DNA of 64,000 nucleotides, taken from the NCBI RefSeq assembly GCF_040580765.1, contig NZ_CP158687.1, positions 1,860,001 to 1,924,000 on the forward strand, written 5' to 3'. Each line of letters opens with the position of its first letter. Position 1 is the stretch's first letter. This document shows positions 56,934-64,000 of this stretch, piece by piece. Under the pieces are notes generated by a model that did no database searches, was not told the origin of the DNA, and was given only the letters and a program-made list of their open reading frames with translations. The position numbers and the translations under genes are program-made. This DNA is from Lentibacter algarum (GTDB lineage Bacteria; Pseudomonadota; Alphaproteobacteria; Rhodobacterales; Rhodobacteraceae).

Positions 56934-58613
56934 TCAGCTGTGTTCTTCTGCAGCTGTGGCCGCCAATGCGCGGTTGTAGGCCTTCAGCGCATCAACATGC
57001 ATGAGCGCCCCCCAGAGTTCGGGTGGTGCATCTTCTCCCGATAGACTCACGACAGGCAAAAAGCGCGCGCCCGTACGCTCGAAAAGCGGCATGGCGGTTT
57101 CCAGCGTCGCGTTGCCATCCACATAAACCCCCTGCTCGACAAGCTCCCAAAGTTCCTCCTCAGAGGGGCAGCTCTCATCGTCTTTGTCGCGCATGAGCTT
57201 GGCGACACGGAACATCGCCAACAAGTAAGCCTGCGGGCCAGCCGCAAGGTGTACATTGCGGCGCTCAAGCTGGGTGAGAAAGAAAGAACGGTCCACAAGC
57301 CGCGAACCAAGTGCCGTCGACATACTCACCGCGACCATAACAGCAATCGCGGTCTGCCAGTCTCCTGTCAGCTCAAAGACAATCAAAGTTGTCGAAATTG
57401 GTGCGCCCAAAACGGCCGCTGCCACTGCGCCCATCCCCGCCAACGCGTAGAGCGCACTTGTGCCTGACACCTCGGGAAAAATACTGGTCGCAATGGTTCC
57501 AAAGGCAAGACCCGTAAGCGCCCCAACCATCAGCGAGGGTGAAAACACACCGCCTCCCATCCGTCCTGCCATGGTGATCACGACAGCCACGACTTTGAGC
57601 ATCGCATAGACGACAGCCTGCCAGAGCAGAAGCTTGCCCGTTAACGCCGCAGAAGTCGTCTCATAGCCAACACCAATGATATGCGGGAAGAAGACCGCCA
57701 GCCCCCCAAGCAATGCCCCAGCAATCGCGGGGCGCAACCAGCGCGGCACGTTGAATTTCTGCTGTAAATGGCTGGCAATATCCTCGCCAATAAAGATCGA
57801 ACGCATCAGCGCTGCAGCGATCAGCCCACACAACAGACCAAGAATGAGAAACGCTGGCAATTCGACATAAAACGCCAAGGCAGAACTGACAGGCAAGCTG
57901 AATTCTGTAACATCACCAAAGGCGAGCCGATTGATCACAGTCCCTGCCACAGAGGCAATCACAATAGGCGCAAAGGCATGAACCGCAAAGTGCCGCAACA
58001 CGACTTCTAGCGCAAAAAGAGCTCCCGCGATCGGCGCGTTGAACGAGGCGGAAACGGCAGCAGCCACCGCGCAACCGAGCAAGTCGCGCCCCGTAATGCC
58101 ATCTGCATGGAGCTTGTTTGACACCCAAGACGAGATCACCGCAGCCAAGTGGACAACAGGCCCCTCCCGCCCCGAAGAGCCACCTGTCCCAAGCGTAATC
58201 AATGAAGCAAACGCTGAGGCCACACCCTCACGCCGCTCGACACGCCCATCATTTAGCGCCGCGCCCTCTATCACATCTGCGACAGAGCGCACCCGCCCAT
58301 CTGGTGTGAAATGGTGCAGGATTTGCCCGACAACCAACCCACCCACAATCGGGATCACAAGCACCCAATACCAAGACATATTGAGTGCAAAACTATAGAG
58401 ATGATCGACATCATCGGTCCCATAGGCCCACGCCTGCAAGCCTTCGATGCCCCAACGAAACAAGACCGCGCCAAAGCCCGCAGCAACCCCGATAGCGAGT
58501 GCAATAAACCAGAATTGGACCTGACTCGGCCCCCTGTCGCGAAGAACTCGCAAGGCGCGGCCAAGGTCATCCCCCGCCGCAGCCAGCTTTTCTTTCACAA
58601 ATCTAGAGGCCAT
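56934..58613 (-). CDS. ClC-type chloride channel/transporter with CBS domains
   Basis: A 559-aa ClC-family membrane protein followed by two CBS domains (about residues 440-550). The glutamate gate is in GTGGSSGREGPVVHLAA (Glu150), and GGVFSPSLMVGALTGLAFG corresponds to the third anion-binding motif. The first motif (GSGIP in E. coli) is not recognisable: that stretch reads HHFTPDGRVRSVADV, a variant common in this subfamily. CBS domains may bind adenine nucleotides to regulate transport. I chose ATG 58613; the longer frame to 58748 is unlikely. It is divergent from the FAD oxidase gene. Confidence 0.92.
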   Translation of the reverse strand: MASRFVKEKLAAAGDDLGRALRVLRDRGPSQVQFWFIALAIGVAAGFGAVLFRWGIEGLQAWAYGTDDVDHLYSFALNMSWYWVLVIPIVGGLVVGQILHHFTPDGRVRSVADVIEGAALNDGRVERREGVASAFASLITLGTGGSSGREGPVVHLAAVISSWVSNKLHADGITGRDLLGCAVAAAVSASFNAPIAGALFALEVVLRHFAVHAFAPIVIASVAGTVINRLAFGDVTEFSLPVSSALAFYVELPAFLILGLLCGLIAAALMRSIFIGEDIASHLQQKFNVPRWLRPAIAGALLGGLAVFFPHIIGVGYETTSAALTGKLLLWQAVVYAMLKVVAVVITMAGRMGGGVFSPSLMVGALTGLAFGTIATSIFPEVSGTSALYALAGMGAVAAAVLGAPISTTLIVFELTGDWQTAIAVMVAVSMSTALGSRLVDRSFFLTQLERRNVHLAAGPQAYLLAMFRVAKLMRDKDDESCPSEEELWELVEQGVYVDGNATLETAMPLFERTGARFLPVVSLSGEDAPPELWGALMHVDALKAYNRALAATAAEEHS

Positions 58614-58724
58614 CGCGCACCCAAACCCTTTTATGCAGCATTTTAATAAAATATTAACGAGCCACGCTTTCCCCTGCGCTCCCAAAGCCCTAACCTCGCA
58701 AAACAAATACAGCAGGGGGCAATC

Positions 58725-60101
58725 ATGAGCGTGACACGCGCCATTCACAGGTTAACTTCATTACTAGGCGAAGGTCTAAGCCTGTCCAAGCCCGTTCTTG
58801 AAGATCATGGTCGCTCCGAGACATATTTCCCTCTTGCCGCGCCAGATGCCGTTGCCTTTCCAAAAAACACTCAGGAGGTCAGCGCAATCGTCAAGATCTG
58901 TGCCGACGAAGGCTGTGCCGTGATTGGTTTTGGCGCAGGCACCTCCCTTGAAGGCCAAGCTCAAGCCCCTTTTGGGGGTATTTGCGTCGACTTTTCAAAG
59001 ATGAAGGCGATCCGTCGTCTTGCCCAAGAAGATATGGTTGCCGTCGTAGAAGCAGGGATCACGCGCGAAGAACTCAATGAAGAGCTGCGCGCCACGGGCT
59101 TGTTCTTTCCCGTCGATCCAGGCGCAAACGCCTCTCTCGGCGGTATGGCCTCGACACGCGCCTCTGGCACAACAGCTGTCCGCTACGGAACCATGCGTGA
59201 CAATGTCATCGGCCTTGAAGTGGTTCTCGCCGACGGGCGCATCATCCAAACAGGCACAGAAGCCCGCAAAACATCGGCCGGCTATGATCTGACAGGCCTC
59301 TTCGTCGGTGCCGAGGGCACACTTGGCCTCATCACTGCCCTCACCCTGCGCTTGCGCGGCCAGCCCGAAGCCATCACCGCCGCCGTCTGCGCATTTCCAA
59401 CCGTAGACGCTGCCGTGAACTGCGTGATCGACACAATCCAGATGGATTTGTCTATGGCCCGTATCGAAATTGTCGACACCGCAACCGTTCAGACTTTCAA
59501 CACGATGGCAGGTGCAACCATGCCAGAAACACCGCACCTCATGCTTGAGTTTCACGGCACCGAAAGCAGCGTGCAAGATATGGCCGAAACCTTTGGTGAC
59601 ATCGCCGCGGATCACGGCGGCATGGGCTTTCAATGGGCCTCGCGTGCCGAGGATCGCGCCGCTCTTTGGCATATGCGCCATCACGCCTACTGGACGATCC
59701 TACAGTCTCGCCCTGGTGCAACCGCCTTGGTCACTGACGTCTGCGTCCCAATCTCGCGCCTCGCCGAAGCCGTCGCCGCTGCGCAAGACGATATCGCCCG
59801 CTCCGGCCTCATCGGACCGATCCTCGGCCATGTTGGCGATGGCAATTTCCACTCAATCCTAATGTTTGACCCCGCCAAACCAGAAGAGCTCGCCGCCGCC
59901 AAAGAAGCCTCCGAGCGGATGGTCTCCCGTGCGCTTGATATGGGCGGAACCGCCACGGGCGAGCATGGCATCGGGATTGGAAAGTTACACTATATGGAGC
60001 GTGAGCATGGCGAGGGCTGGAACCTGATGGGGGACATAAAGTCAGCGCTAGATCCGCAAAACATCATGAACCCAGGTAAGCTTGTCCCGCCCAAAAACTG
60101 A
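58725..60101 (+). CDS. FAD-linked oxidase, D-lactate dehydrogenase/GlcD-like
   Basis: A 458-aa VAO/PCMH-family flavoprotein. The FAD-binding part has VIGFGAGTSLEGQAQAPFGGICVDFSKM, VDPGANASLGGMASTRASGTTAVRYGTMRDNVIGLEVV and GLFVGAEGTLGLITALTLRL. The C-terminal cap has LGHVGDGNFHSILMFD and GTATGEHGIGIGKLHYME. These match D-lactate dehydrogenase (cytochrome) and the D subunit of glycolate oxidase. No GlcE/GlcF genes follow, so the single-subunit D-lactate or D-2-hydroxyglutarate type is more likely. AGGGGGC precedes the ATG. Confidence 0.9.
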   Translation: MSVTRAIHRLTSLLGEGLSLSKPVLEDHGRSETYFPLAAPDAVAFPKNTQEVSAIVKICADEGCAVIGFGAGTSLEGQAQAPFGGICVDFSKMKAIRRLAQEDMVAVVEAGITREELNEELRATGLFFPVDPGANASLGGMASTRASGTTAVRYGTMRDNVIGLEVVLADGRIIQTGTEARKTSAGYDLTGLFVGAEGTLGLITALTLRLRGQPEAITAAVCAFPTVDAAVNCVIDTIQMDLSMARIEIVDTATVQTFNTMAGATMPETPHLMLEFHGTESSVQDMAETFGDIAADHGGMGFQWASRAEDRAALWHMRHHAYWTILQSRPGATALVTDVCVPISRLAEAVAAAQDDIARSGLIGPILGHVGDGNFHSILMFDPAKPEELAAAKEASERMVSRALDMGGTATGEHGIGIGKLHYMEREHGEGWNLMGDIKSALDPQNIMNPGKLVPPKN

Positions 60102-60102
60102 A

Positions 60103-61749
60103 TTAAAGCAAAGCCTTCGCGGCAGCTCTCGCCTCGACAGTGATCGTGTCGCCAGAAATCATCCGAGCCACTTCGTCAATGCGCTCTTCGACACCCAATG
60201 GCTTCACCGTTGAAAGCGTCTGCCCGTTGGTAACGTTCTTCTCCACCCGCCAGTGGTGTTGTCCAAGCGCAGCAACCTGTGGAGAGTGCGTGACGACAAG
60301 CACCTGCCCGCCCTCCCCGAGGGCGCGCAAACGGCGGCCCACAGCATCTGCTGTCGCCCCTCCCACACCACGGTCGATCTCGTCAAAAATCATCGTCACA
60401 TCGCTTGCGCCACCTGTAAGGCACACCTTAAGTGCCAGCAAAAAGCGGCTCAGCTCGCCGCCCGAGGCGATTTTGGCCAAAGGCCCCGCTGGCGCGCCAG
60501 GGTTCGTCGCGACAACAAAGCTCACGGCGTCACTGCCTTCAGGTCCTGCTTCGCCATCGGTAAGTTCAGTGGTAAAGACCGCGCGCTCCATCTTGAGCGG
60601 CGCGAGTTCTGCCATCACAGCCGCATCAAGCTTTGCCGCAGCAGTGTGCCGCGCCGCGCTCAGCGCTTCAGCCGCAGCGCGGTAGGCAGCGTCCGCTGCT
60701 TTGCTCGCGGCTTCCAACGCGCCAAGCTCTGCATCGCTCGCATCCACCTGCTCAAGCTTTGTACGTAGCGTCTCAGCGTGCTCCGCCAGAGCGTCAGGCT
60801 GCACCTCATACTTGCGTGCCAGCCCGCGAATAGCGAAAAGTCGCTCCTCACACGCTTCAAGTTCAGCTGGGCTAAACTCCATAGCCCGTAATGTGTCCTC
60901 AACAGCGTCAGAGGCCAGAGCCAGCTCGTTCAAGCCACGCTCCAGCGCTTCAATCGCTTCAACAAGCAACTCGGCCGCCTCACCGCCGACAGCCTCAAGC
61001 CAACGCAGCGCCTCACTTGCACTGTCCTCCGCGCCCTTTTCGTCGCGTAGCACGCTCAGAGCGCGGACAATATCACTGCGTACCTTCTCAGCACCTTGCA
61101 TTTGACGGCGCTGACGGTCGAGCGCTTCATCCTCGCCCGCCTTTGGCGAAAGCTTATCAAGCTCGGCAACGGAGTACCGCAAATACTCCTCCTCCTCACG
61201 CAACGCCTCAATAGCTTTACGCGCTGCCATCAGCTCAGATGCCGCTTTGGCCCGCGCCCGCCAAAGCCCGCGCAGCTCCGCCAGCTTAGGGCCAAGGCCA
61301 GCAAAATCGTCCAAAAGATTGCGGTGACCACGCGGATTGAGCAAGCCACGGTCATCATTCTGCCCATGCAACTCAACCAAATGCTCAGACAGCGCCCGCA
61401 GCACATCACCCGAACAGCGCCGATCATTTACCCACGCGGTCTTGCGACCATCGCTTGTGTTGACCCGCCGCAAAATAAGTTCGCTCCCTTGTGGAATACC
61501 CGCCTCTTCCAAGACAGCAAAGGCCGCGTGCCCGTCGGGCAAATCAAATACGGCTGTAACTTCCCCTTGCGCCGCACCGCTGCGCACAAGTTCTGCCCGC
61601 CCCCGCCAGCCAAGCACAAAGCCAAGCGAGTCGAGCAAAATAGACTTGCCCGCCCCTGTTTCGCCTGTGAGTACGTTGAGACCGGCCTCAAAGCCGAGCT
61701 CGAGATGATCGATCAGCAGAATGTCTCTAATATCTAGCGCCCGCAGCAT
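60103..61749 (-). CDS. recN: RecN, DNA repair protein
   Basis: SMC-like ATPase that acts at double-strand breaks, 548 aa. Walker A is TGETGAGKSILLDSLG (residues 30-45), the central region is a long coiled coil, the ABC signature is LAKIASGGELSRFLLALK, and Walker B is VTMIFDEIDRGVGGATADAVG followed by VLVVTHSPQVAALG. It is downstream of bamD by 44 bases; the bamD-recN order is common in Rhodobacterales. Length and domain order are normal. Confidence 0.95.
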   Translation of the reverse strand: MLRALDIRDILLIDHLELGFEAGLNVLTGETGAGKSILLDSLGFVLGWRGRAELVRSGAAQGEVTAVFDLPDGHAAFAVLEEAGIPQGSELILRRVNTSDGRKTAWVNDRRCSGDVLRALSEHLVELHGQNDDRGLLNPRGHRNLLDDFAGLGPKLAELRGLWRARAKAASELMAARKAIEALREEEEYLRYSVAELDKLSPKAGEDEALDRQRRQMQGAEKVRSDIVRALSVLRDEKGAEDSASEALRWLEAVGGEAAELLVEAIEALERGLNELALASDAVEDTLRAMEFSPAELEACEERLFAIRGLARKYEVQPDALAEHAETLRTKLEQVDASDAELGALEAASKAADAAYRAAAEALSAARHTAAAKLDAAVMAELAPLKMERAVFTTELTDGEAGPEGSDAVSFVVATNPGAPAGPLAKIASGGELSRFLLALKVCLTGGASDVTMIFDEIDRGVGGATADAVGRRLRALGEGGQVLVVTHSPQVAALGQHHWRVEKNVTNGQTLSTVKPLGVEERIDEVARMISGDTITVEARAAAKALL

Positions 61750-61793
61750 CTTGGCTCAGCTTTCCTGTCACAGAGTGCCCAGAACGGGCCCCG

Positions 61794-62642
61794 TCACAAC
61801 CACTCGCCCTTGATGGTCTGGCGGTAGGCCGACGCGAGCCAGTTGCCTTTGAAGAACTTCGGCTCAAGCCCTTGCCCAGAGAGCAAAGCAAAGCTGTCTT
61901 CATACCATTCAGAGCTGCGGAAGTTGTGCCCCAAAATAGCCGCCGCGGTCTGCGCCTCTTGGGCGAGACCAAGCGACAGATAAGACTCCACCAAGCGGTG
62001 TAGCGCTTCTGGTGTATGTGTGGTGGTCTGGAAATCCTCAACAACCACACGGAATCGGTTGATCGCAGCGGTGAAACGGTCACGCTTAAGGTAATAGCGT
62101 CCGATTTCCATTTCCTTGCCAGCGAGATGATCAAAAGCAAGATCGAACTTGAGGACAGACGCCCGCGCATACTCGCTGTCAGGATAGCCCTCAATCACAG
62201 CACGCAAGCTTTGCAGCGCTTGAAAGGTCAGGCCTTGGTCGCGGCCCACATCATCTATCTGGTCGTAATAGCTCAAGGCCAGTAAATACTGCGCATAAGC
62301 AGCGTCTTCATCGGTCGGATAAAAGTCGATGTAGCGCTGTGCAGATGAGCGTGAGTTTTCATAGTCTTTGGCCCGATGGAACGCATAGGCCTGCATGATG
62401 ACAGCGCGCTTGGCCCAAGTTGAATAAGGGTAAAGCCGCTCGACTTCGCCAAAATACTTGGCCCCATCTTCAAAACGCTTGCGGTTCACTTCAAACTCGC
62501 CACGTTCAAAAATCTGTTCGGCAGTGTAAGTTTCCAGCGGAACCTCACCACGCGCCAGTTTGCCTTCCTGACCACAGCCAGCCAACGAGAGGCACAGCAG
62601 TGCAAAACCGAAAATTCTCACCAGAGAAAGCCCGCTCTTCAT
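61794..62642 (-). CDS. bamD: BamD, outer-membrane protein assembly lipoprotein
   Basis: Essential lipoprotein of the BAM complex that folds outer-membrane barrels, 282 aa from ATG 62642. The lipobox is LSLAGC (Cys23). TPR repeats follow: LETYTAEQIFERGEFEVNRKRFEDGAKYFGEVERLYPYSTWAKRAVIMQAYAFHRAKDYENSRSSAQRYIDFYPTDEDAAYAQYLLALSYYDQ, the canonical BamD start. It lies between lpxC and recN. Confidence 0.95.
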   Translation of the reverse strand: MKSGLSLVRIFGFALLCLSLAGCGQEGKLARGEVPLETYTAEQIFERGEFEVNRKRFEDGAKYFGEVERLYPYSTWAKRAVIMQAYAFHRAKDYENSRSSAQRYIDFYPTDEDAAYAQYLLALSYYDQIDDVGRDQGLTFQALQSLRAVIEGYPDSEYARASVLKFDLAFDHLAGKEMEIGRYYLKRDRFTAAINRFRVVVEDFQTTTHTPEALHRLVESYLSLGLAQEAQTAAAILGHNFRSSEWYEDSFALLSGQGLEPKFFKGNWLASAYRQTIKGEWL

Positions 62643-62807
62643 GCTCGTTATCCCACCTTCGTCTTGTGCTTGGCCTAGCGCCACTCTTGCCTGAGTCCTA
62701 GCATAGAAAATTCTAGGGCAAAACGCCTTAATGCGCCTTTTAATCGTGCCGTCTCAAAGACGCGCACATCGAATATTCCCAATGCTACAGTGAATGTAAA
62801 GCGCCGC

Positions 62808-63728
62808 TCAAGCGACCTGAGGCATTTCGCCCAAATGAACGCCTGCGCCGGGAAGACGCGCGGCTTGTGCAGGGGTACAGCGAACAAAACAAAACGCGCC
62901 CTCCGCCTCAAAAAGCTTACGCAGCAATGCGTTTGTCATAGCGTGGCCAGCCCGTGCGCCAGTATAAACGCCCAGAATAGGGGCCCCTGCGAGGGCAAGA
63001 TCGCCCAAGGCGTCCAGCATTTTATGGCGCACAGCTTCATCAGCGTGGCGCAAACCACCTGGGCTCAAGACTTTGTCGCCTTCAACCACAACCGCGTTTT
63101 CCAGCGTGCCACCCAGAGCAAGTCCCTGCTCATGCATCGCATCCACGTCTGCCTGACGGCAGAAGGTGCGGCTGTCGCAAAGCTCGCGCACAAACGATCC
63201 ATTCGCCATGTTCAGCGTCTTTTGCTGACGGCCGATGGCCGCGTCTTCAAAATCAATTGAAAAATCGATCTGCATTTCATCCGCAGGGCTCAGCCGCGCC
63301 CAGGCTTCGCCACGGCGGACTTCAACGTCGCGCAATATGCGGATCGCCCAAACAGGCTCTTCAAGCTGTGCCAACCCTGCCTCAAGGAAACGTTTCACAA
63401 AGGGCGCAGCGCTTCCATCAAGGATCGGAACCTCGGGGCCATCAAGCTCAATCAGCGCATTATAAACGCCACAGCCCGCCAGCGCGGCCATCACATGCTC
63501 AATGGTTGAAACATCAACGCCGCTTGCGTTCACAAGCCGTGTGCAAAGCGGGCCTTGTTCAACCGCATCCCAGCGCGCAGGGACGATCGCATCCCCAATT
63601 GCAATGTCGGTACGGCAAAATTTGATTCCGTGGCCCGCCTGCGCAGGACGCACTGTGAGGTGAGCAGGCTTTCCACTATGGAGCCCAACGCCTTCAAATG
63701 TGACCGATTGTTTGAGAGTTCTCTGCAC
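62808..63728 (-). CDS. lpxC: LpxC, UDP-3-O-acyl-N-acetylglucosamine deacetylase
   Basis: Zinc deacetylase, first committed step of lipid A synthesis, 306 aa starting at GTG 63728 (QRTLKQSVTFEGVGLHSGKPAHL, the expected N-terminus). Zinc ligands are His78 in STIEHVMAAL and His/Asp in VRHKMLDALGDLALAG, and GARAGH near the end carries a catalytic His. A weak -35/-10 pair (TTGCAG, 17 bases, CATACT) sits just before the start, so the control region is compact. It follows ftsZ on the same strand. Confidence 0.95.
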   Translation of the reverse strand: MQRTLKQSVTFEGVGLHSGKPAHLTVRPAQAGHGIKFCRTDIAIGDAIVPARWDAVEQGPLCTRLVNASGVDVSTIEHVMAALAGCGVYNALIELDGPEVPILDGSAAPFVKRFLEAGLAQLEEPVWAIRILRDVEVRRGEAWARLSPADEMQIDFSIDFEDAAIGRQQKTLNMANGSFVRELCDSRTFCRQADVDAMHEQGLALGGTLENAVVVEGDKVLSPGGLRHADEAVRHKMLDALGDLALAGAPILGVYTGARAGHAMTNALLRKLFEAEGAFCFVRCTPAQAARLPGAGVHLGEMPQVA

Positions 63729-63870
63729 GCAGTATGCCTATTTCTTTTGTTGGCTGCAATTTAGGTCTTGGGAGCGGCAGGCTCAATTCACTCTTTGCAA
63801 CCAGATGTAACATGGACTGTTACAATCGGCAGAACCCCGCCTCAATTCACATAATATTCTGATATAAAAC

Positions 63871-63900
63871 AAAAAAACCGCCCATATAGGGCGGCTTTTT
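63871..63900 (-). terminator. Intrinsic terminator of ftsZ
   Basis: On the minus strand GCCGCCC / GGGCGGT form a stem around TATAT, followed by seven T residues. It lies between ftsZ and lpxC, so lpxC needs its own promoter. Confidence 0.9.
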
Positions 63901-63918
63901 CGTGATAACTTGGGTGCT

Positions 63919-64000
63919 TCAGTTCGCTTGACGGCGCAAGAACGCTGGAATTTCGATGCGCTCTTGGTCAGCATCTGGCTGCTGTTGCGGTTGCGCACTG
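63919..64000 (-). CDS. ftsZ: FtsZ, cell-division GTPase (C-terminal tail only)
   Basis: Only the last 26 codons are in the window, reading out of its end. On the minus strand they give SAQPQQQPDADQERIEIPAFLRRQAN before TGA. The segment IEIPAFLRRQAN is the conserved C-terminal peptide of FtsZ that binds FtsA and ZipA-type partners, preceded by a Gln/Pro-rich linker. The position next to lpxC matches the end of the division cluster. The GTPase domain lies beyond the window. Confidence 0.88.
   Translation of the reverse strand, partial: SAQPQQQPDADQERIEIPAFLRRQAN

Noticed and set aside
58995..59684. A 229-codon minus-strand frame opposite the FAD oxidase gene
   Set aside because: Cysteine- and histidine-rich shadow translation with no family resemblance.
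61096..61737. A 213-codon plus-strand frame opposite recN
   Set aside because: recN has all its motifs; this frame shows no domain or plausible start site.

Overview
The window reads as a chromosomal segment of an aerobic alphaproteobacterium of the Rhodobacterales (Roseobacter group). This rests on gene content and order: a Sox thiosulfate-oxidation cluster with soxSR divergent from soxVW, the aerobic cobaltochelatase pair cobS-cobT next to bolA and a J-domain gene, a Mur-type Fur homologue, a DksA that keeps only one of the four usual zinc cysteines, pcaD-pcaB, and an FtsZ tail ending in IPAFLRRQAN. Genes are packed tightly with many ATGA-type overlaps. No gap between genes exceeds about 225 bases. 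I saw no rRNA, tRNA, CRISPR array, insertion sequence or prophage.

Layout. 1-6.9 kb: an envelope/housekeeping operon (lptF end, lptG, lptD, surA-like, pdxA, rsmA) closed by a bidirectional terminator. 6.9-13.7 kb: mostly minus strand, with a DUF4167 protein, prmC-prfA, and a putative operon of two tandem M20 amidohydrolases, an agmatinase-like ureohydrolase and a DUF1499 protein. 13.8-22.8 kb: mazG, a solitary Fe(III)-binding protein with a dyad and promoter in front of it, a sulfotransferase-like protein, nucleoside hydrolase plus acetyltransferase, two EamA transporters, a PhzF protein, Fur/Mur and enolase. 23-25.7 kb: an FAD monooxygenase, dksA and a MoxR AAA ATPase.

25.7-33.2 kb is the Sox locus. 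soxV-W-X-Y-Z-A-B lie on the minus strand and soxS-soxR-soxT-like on the plus strand. SoxY-SoxZ carries the substrate, SoxXA attaches thiosulfate to it, SoxB hydrolyses off sulfate, and SoxV, SoxW and SoxS supply reductant. SoxR is an ArsR-family repressor with two cysteines placed like those of persulfide sensors. Two dyad sites lie in the soxV/soxS and soxX/soxW gaps. soxCD, soxE and soxF are absent from the window: soxB is followed directly by a terminator and the convergent moxR.

33-45 kb: a DUF1223 protein, an FKBP isomerase, a catabolic-looking run (HAD dehalogenase, alpha/beta hydrolase, threonine dehydratase, pcaD, pcaB), malate synthase G, pepN, and a lytic transglycosylase. 45-54.5 kb: a conserved unknown, gatB, thioesterase, DUF4177, bolA, J-domain protein, exported MsrB, cobS and cobT. 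54.7-64 kb: a Xaa-Pro aminopeptidase, DUF427, a ClC channel with CBS domains, an FAD-linked oxidase, then recN-bamD-lpxC-ftsZ on the minus strand, the distal end of the division/envelope cluster.

The most distinctive parts are the compact Sox locus without soxCD, with its candidate SoxR operators and a terminator between soxA and soxB, and the possible rearrangement junction beside it. I found no clearly new multi-gene system. All calls come from reading the sequence; no searches were run.
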